A stretch of DNA of 6,385 bases from Elusimicrobiota bacterium. GTDB taxonomy: Bacteria > Ratteibacteria > UBA8468 > B48-G9 > JAFGKM01. The notes under the pieces were generated by a model. That model was not told where the DNA came from, ran no database searches, and worked only from the letters and a program-made list of their open reading frames with translations. Made by a program: the position numbers and the translations under genes. Location: positions 1 to 6,385 of the forward strand of contig JAAYXZ010000037.1 of the NCBI GenBank assembly GCA_012515635.1. The letters are read 5' to 3'. Shown here piece by piece: positions 4,888-6,385 of this stretch; the first letter of the stretch is position 1; each line of letters starts with the position of its first letter.

Positions 4888-5838
4888 TTAATTGCATTCA
4901 GGTTTAAGCGGTCCTGCCAGTTCTTTCAGGAAAAAAAGTTTTCCTGGCAGTGTTGGCATGAAACTGCTGGTAATCCATATATTAGGGCTATACCTTAATG
5001 TAACCCATAAACTCATTCCTTGCCACATCATTCCTCTGCCAAGGGTTCCATCAGCGCCGCCTATGATTTTATTTGCTTTAAGGAATATACCTGGACCGAT
5101 GGTATTGGCAAAACAAGGAACAAGTGTTGTTCTGCTTTTAAAACTTGTTAAGGCATTCTGTTCAATGGTGAGCGGGTGCAGTTTGGCGCCAACTCGATAC
5201 GCCTGCTTTTTCCATTCAGTTGCTGATTTGAACTCTTCAGCAAAATGCGGTTCCCAAAAGGCGATATGGAAGACCCTGCCGATACCGAAGATAACAACAA
5301 GTTTAGCTCCTTTTTTCTGTAAGGCGCTTATCTTTGACGGATATTCAGGCAACATCTTTTTTGTGGCGAAATTTCTCTGTTTTTTTGGGACTGTAAGATT
5401 ACCTAACGGTCCATAAAAGACATTCTCCATTGCATTTTGAAATGCTCCAGGATTAGAGGAAGGCAGGGTGTTTCCGTTCTTATCGCTCCACTCATCCATA
5501 TTGAAGCCATGCACATGTTTACAGTCAACATTCCATTCTTTCAAAAAATAGATAATCCATTTATACATACCCATGGGACCTACAGGAAGAATAAGAGCAA
5601 TCTCTCTTTTTTTGTCCCTGCAGTGTTTTATCTCCAATGCTATCTCGTGTCCCATCTTTGCATTGAACTCCTCAAGGGTGTCGCAGGCAAGAGGAGAAAA
5701 GTTTTTGTTCCACCATGACTGTCTTTTTGTGATTTGTTCAGGCGGATTGTTACAACAATCATCTATCTTTTTTAGGTCCCAGCCGGCAGGAAAAAAGTTC
5801 TCTAACAATGACCCTTTAAGAGTGCTTATCAAATCCAT
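4888..5838 (-). CDS. glucosamine-6-phosphate deaminase/isomerase-like (NagB/SugI superfamily) protein
   Basis: 316 residues, longer than classical NagB (about 266) because of extra sequence at the N-terminus. Landmarks are a sugar-phosphate loop LPVGPMGMYKW (84-94), GFNMDEW (111-117, with D115 matching E. coli D72) and FGIGRVFHIAFWEP (184-197). H191 and E196 match E. coli H143 and E148, but the ring-opening acid D141 (of the DGH motif) is replaced by V189. The protein may therefore use a different mechanism, act on a different phosphosugar, or be non-catalytic. Because the whole region is well formed, I treat this as a subfamily trait rather than decay. The ribosome site AAGGAGGAG lies 3 bases before the ATG. 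The gene sits between rtcB (79-bp AT-rich gap) and the PIG-L deacetylase (13-bp gap). 6-Phosphogluconolactonase-like activity is an alternative within the superfamily but less likely given the NMDE motif. Confidence 0.85.
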   Translation of the reverse strand: MDLISTLKGSLLENFFPAGWDLKKIDDCCNNPPEQITKRQSWWNKNFSPLACDTLEEFNAKMGHEIALEIKHCRDKKREIALILPVGPMGMYKWIIYFLKEWNVDCKHVHGFNMDEWSDKNGNTLPSSNPGAFQNAMENVFYGPLGNLTVPKKQRNFATKKMLPEYPSKISALQKKGAKLVVIFGIGRVFHIAFWEPHFAEEFKSATEWKKQAYRVGAKLHPLTIEQNALTSFKSRTTLVPCFANTIGPGIFLKANKIIGGADGTLGRGMMWQGMSLWVTLRYSPNIWITSSFMPTLPGKLFFLKELAGPLKPECN

Positions 5839-5917
5839 ATTCTCCTCCTTGTCAGGTTAAGATTTATCATAAAAAATAGTTTTTGTAAAAATATTCCAAT
5901 TTCATCATAGGCGCCAC
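5839..5917 (-). other. 79-bp AT-rich intergenic gap between rtcB and the NagB-like gene
   Basis: Apart from the strong ribosome site next to 5838, this is AT-rich sequence with no promoter close to consensus and no hairpin terminator. Read-through from rtcB is possible; a weak promoter for the sugar genes cannot be excluded. Confidence 0.4.
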
Positions 5918-6385
5918 TTATCCTTTGATTACTGCTATAGGCGCCATTCTTGCTATTTTTTGGGAGAGTCCCGCGCCCTCAACCGCTTTTATAACTTCAT
6001 CAATGGATTTATATGCGTCAGGCATCTCCTCTGCAAGCCCTTTGTTGCTTGCGCCCCTTATCAGTATTCCTTTGTTTGCGAGTTCTTTCGGTATATTTCT
6101 ACTTGAACTCTCCTTTAATGCCTGATGTCTTGACATTGTTCTGCCTGCGCCATGACAAGTGCTGCCCCATGTCTCATCCATTGCCTTCTCTGTTCCAACA
6201 AGTATATAAGAGGAGGTGCCCATCGTTCCCGGTATAAAGACAGGTTGCCCTGTGTCTTTATATCTTTCAGGCAAAGCCGGATGCCCTTTAGGAAATGCGC
6301 GGGTTGCTCCTTTTCTGTGAATGTATAACTCTCTTTCTTTGCCGTCCACCATATGTTTTTCAAGGTTGCATATATTGTGGGAGAC
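5918..6385 (-). CDS. rtcB: RtcB RNA-splicing ligase, C-terminal third (N-terminus outside window)
   Basis: Partial: 155 residues plus stop, open to the right edge; full RtcB is about 480 residues. The fragment opens with VSHNICNLEKH, matching the RtcB segment that carries a Mn-binding His. HRKGATRAFPKGHP (residues 23-36), the glycine-rich PGTMGTSSYILVGT (52-65) and STCHGAGRTMSR (75-86) follow. H78 of that last motif is the histidine that becomes guanylylated. It ends with the usual hydrophobic -IAVIKG. RtcB joins 2',3'-cyclic phosphate or 3'-phosphate RNA ends to 5'-hydroxyl ends using GTP and Mn2+, for tRNA splicing or RNA repair. The Met at 6350-6352 is internal, not a start. No archease gene is visible downstream. 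Linkage to the sugar genes behind it looks incidental. Confidence 0.97.
   Translation of the reverse strand, partial: VSHNICNLEKHMVDGKERELYIHRKGATRAFPKGHPALPERYKDTGQPVFIPGTMGTSSYILVGTEKAMDETWGSTCHGAGRTMSRHQALKESSSRNIPKELANKGILIRGASNKGLAEEMPDAYKSIDEVIKAVEGAGLSQKIARMAPIAVIKG

Noticed and set aside
4892..5416. A 174-codon open frame on the plus strand
   Set aside because: It lies entirely opposite the NagB-like gene, which has clear family motifs and a ribosome site; the plus-strand product has no recognisable features.
5907..5946. Direct repeat ATAGGCGCCA at 5907-5916 and 5937-5946
   Set aside because: Only 10 bases long, with one copy inside the rtcB coding end; most likely chance.

Overview
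All eight complete genes and two partial genes lie on the minus strand, so transcription runs from right to left. Base composition is moderate (roughly 40-45% G+C by eye, not computed). Almost every gene has a strong Shine-Dalgarno sequence, and intergenic gaps inside gene groups are very short. There are no RNA genes, insertion sequences or CRISPR arrays. The gene content (two ferredoxin-containing MinD-type ATPases, two NifX-like cluster-binding proteins, a Fur-family repressor and Gly/Arg-rich 'MPRGDGTGP' proteins) is typical of strict anaerobes. The bacterial-type promoter points to a bacterium. An uncultured anaerobic lineage is plausible, but the phylum cannot be fixed from this window.

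Right-hand group (4173-6385): the C-terminal third of RtcB (RNA ligase, cut by the window edge), then a glucosamine-6-phosphate deaminase/isomerase-like protein, then a PIG-L/LmbE-type deacetylase 13 bases further on. The last two suggest amino-sugar handling. The NagB-like protein lacks one of the classical catalytic acids.

Left-hand group (1-4103) is the main interest. It opens with a perfect consensus promoter (TTGACA, 17 bp, TATAAT) directly abutting a 19-bp Fur-box-like palindrome. Then come, in order: a Fur-family regulator; a Gly/Arg-rich protein with GFGR repeats; two NifX/MTH1175-like proteins; a second Gly/Arg-rich protein ending in a zinc-ribbon-like Cys module; a MinD-type ATPase with an inserted 2x[4Fe-4S] ferredoxin domain; a 161-bp gap; a His-rich six-helix membrane protein with an internal duplication; and a second ferredoxin-MinD ATPase overlapping it by 4 bp and running off the left edge. 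Most junctions are overlapping or separated by only a few bases.

Working model (inference): this is an iron-controlled module that handles Fe-S or mixed-metal clusters. The parts list resembles the Desulfovibrio orange-protein (Orp) locus, which pairs NifX-like proteins with ferredoxin-MinD ATPases. It also resembles a split version of the Pyrococcus IssA thioferrate-storage protein, in which a NifX-like domain carries a cationic tail. The duplicated His/Cys membrane protein would be the metal or sulfur-species transporter. That combination under its own Fur-type switch is the candidate for an undescribed system.
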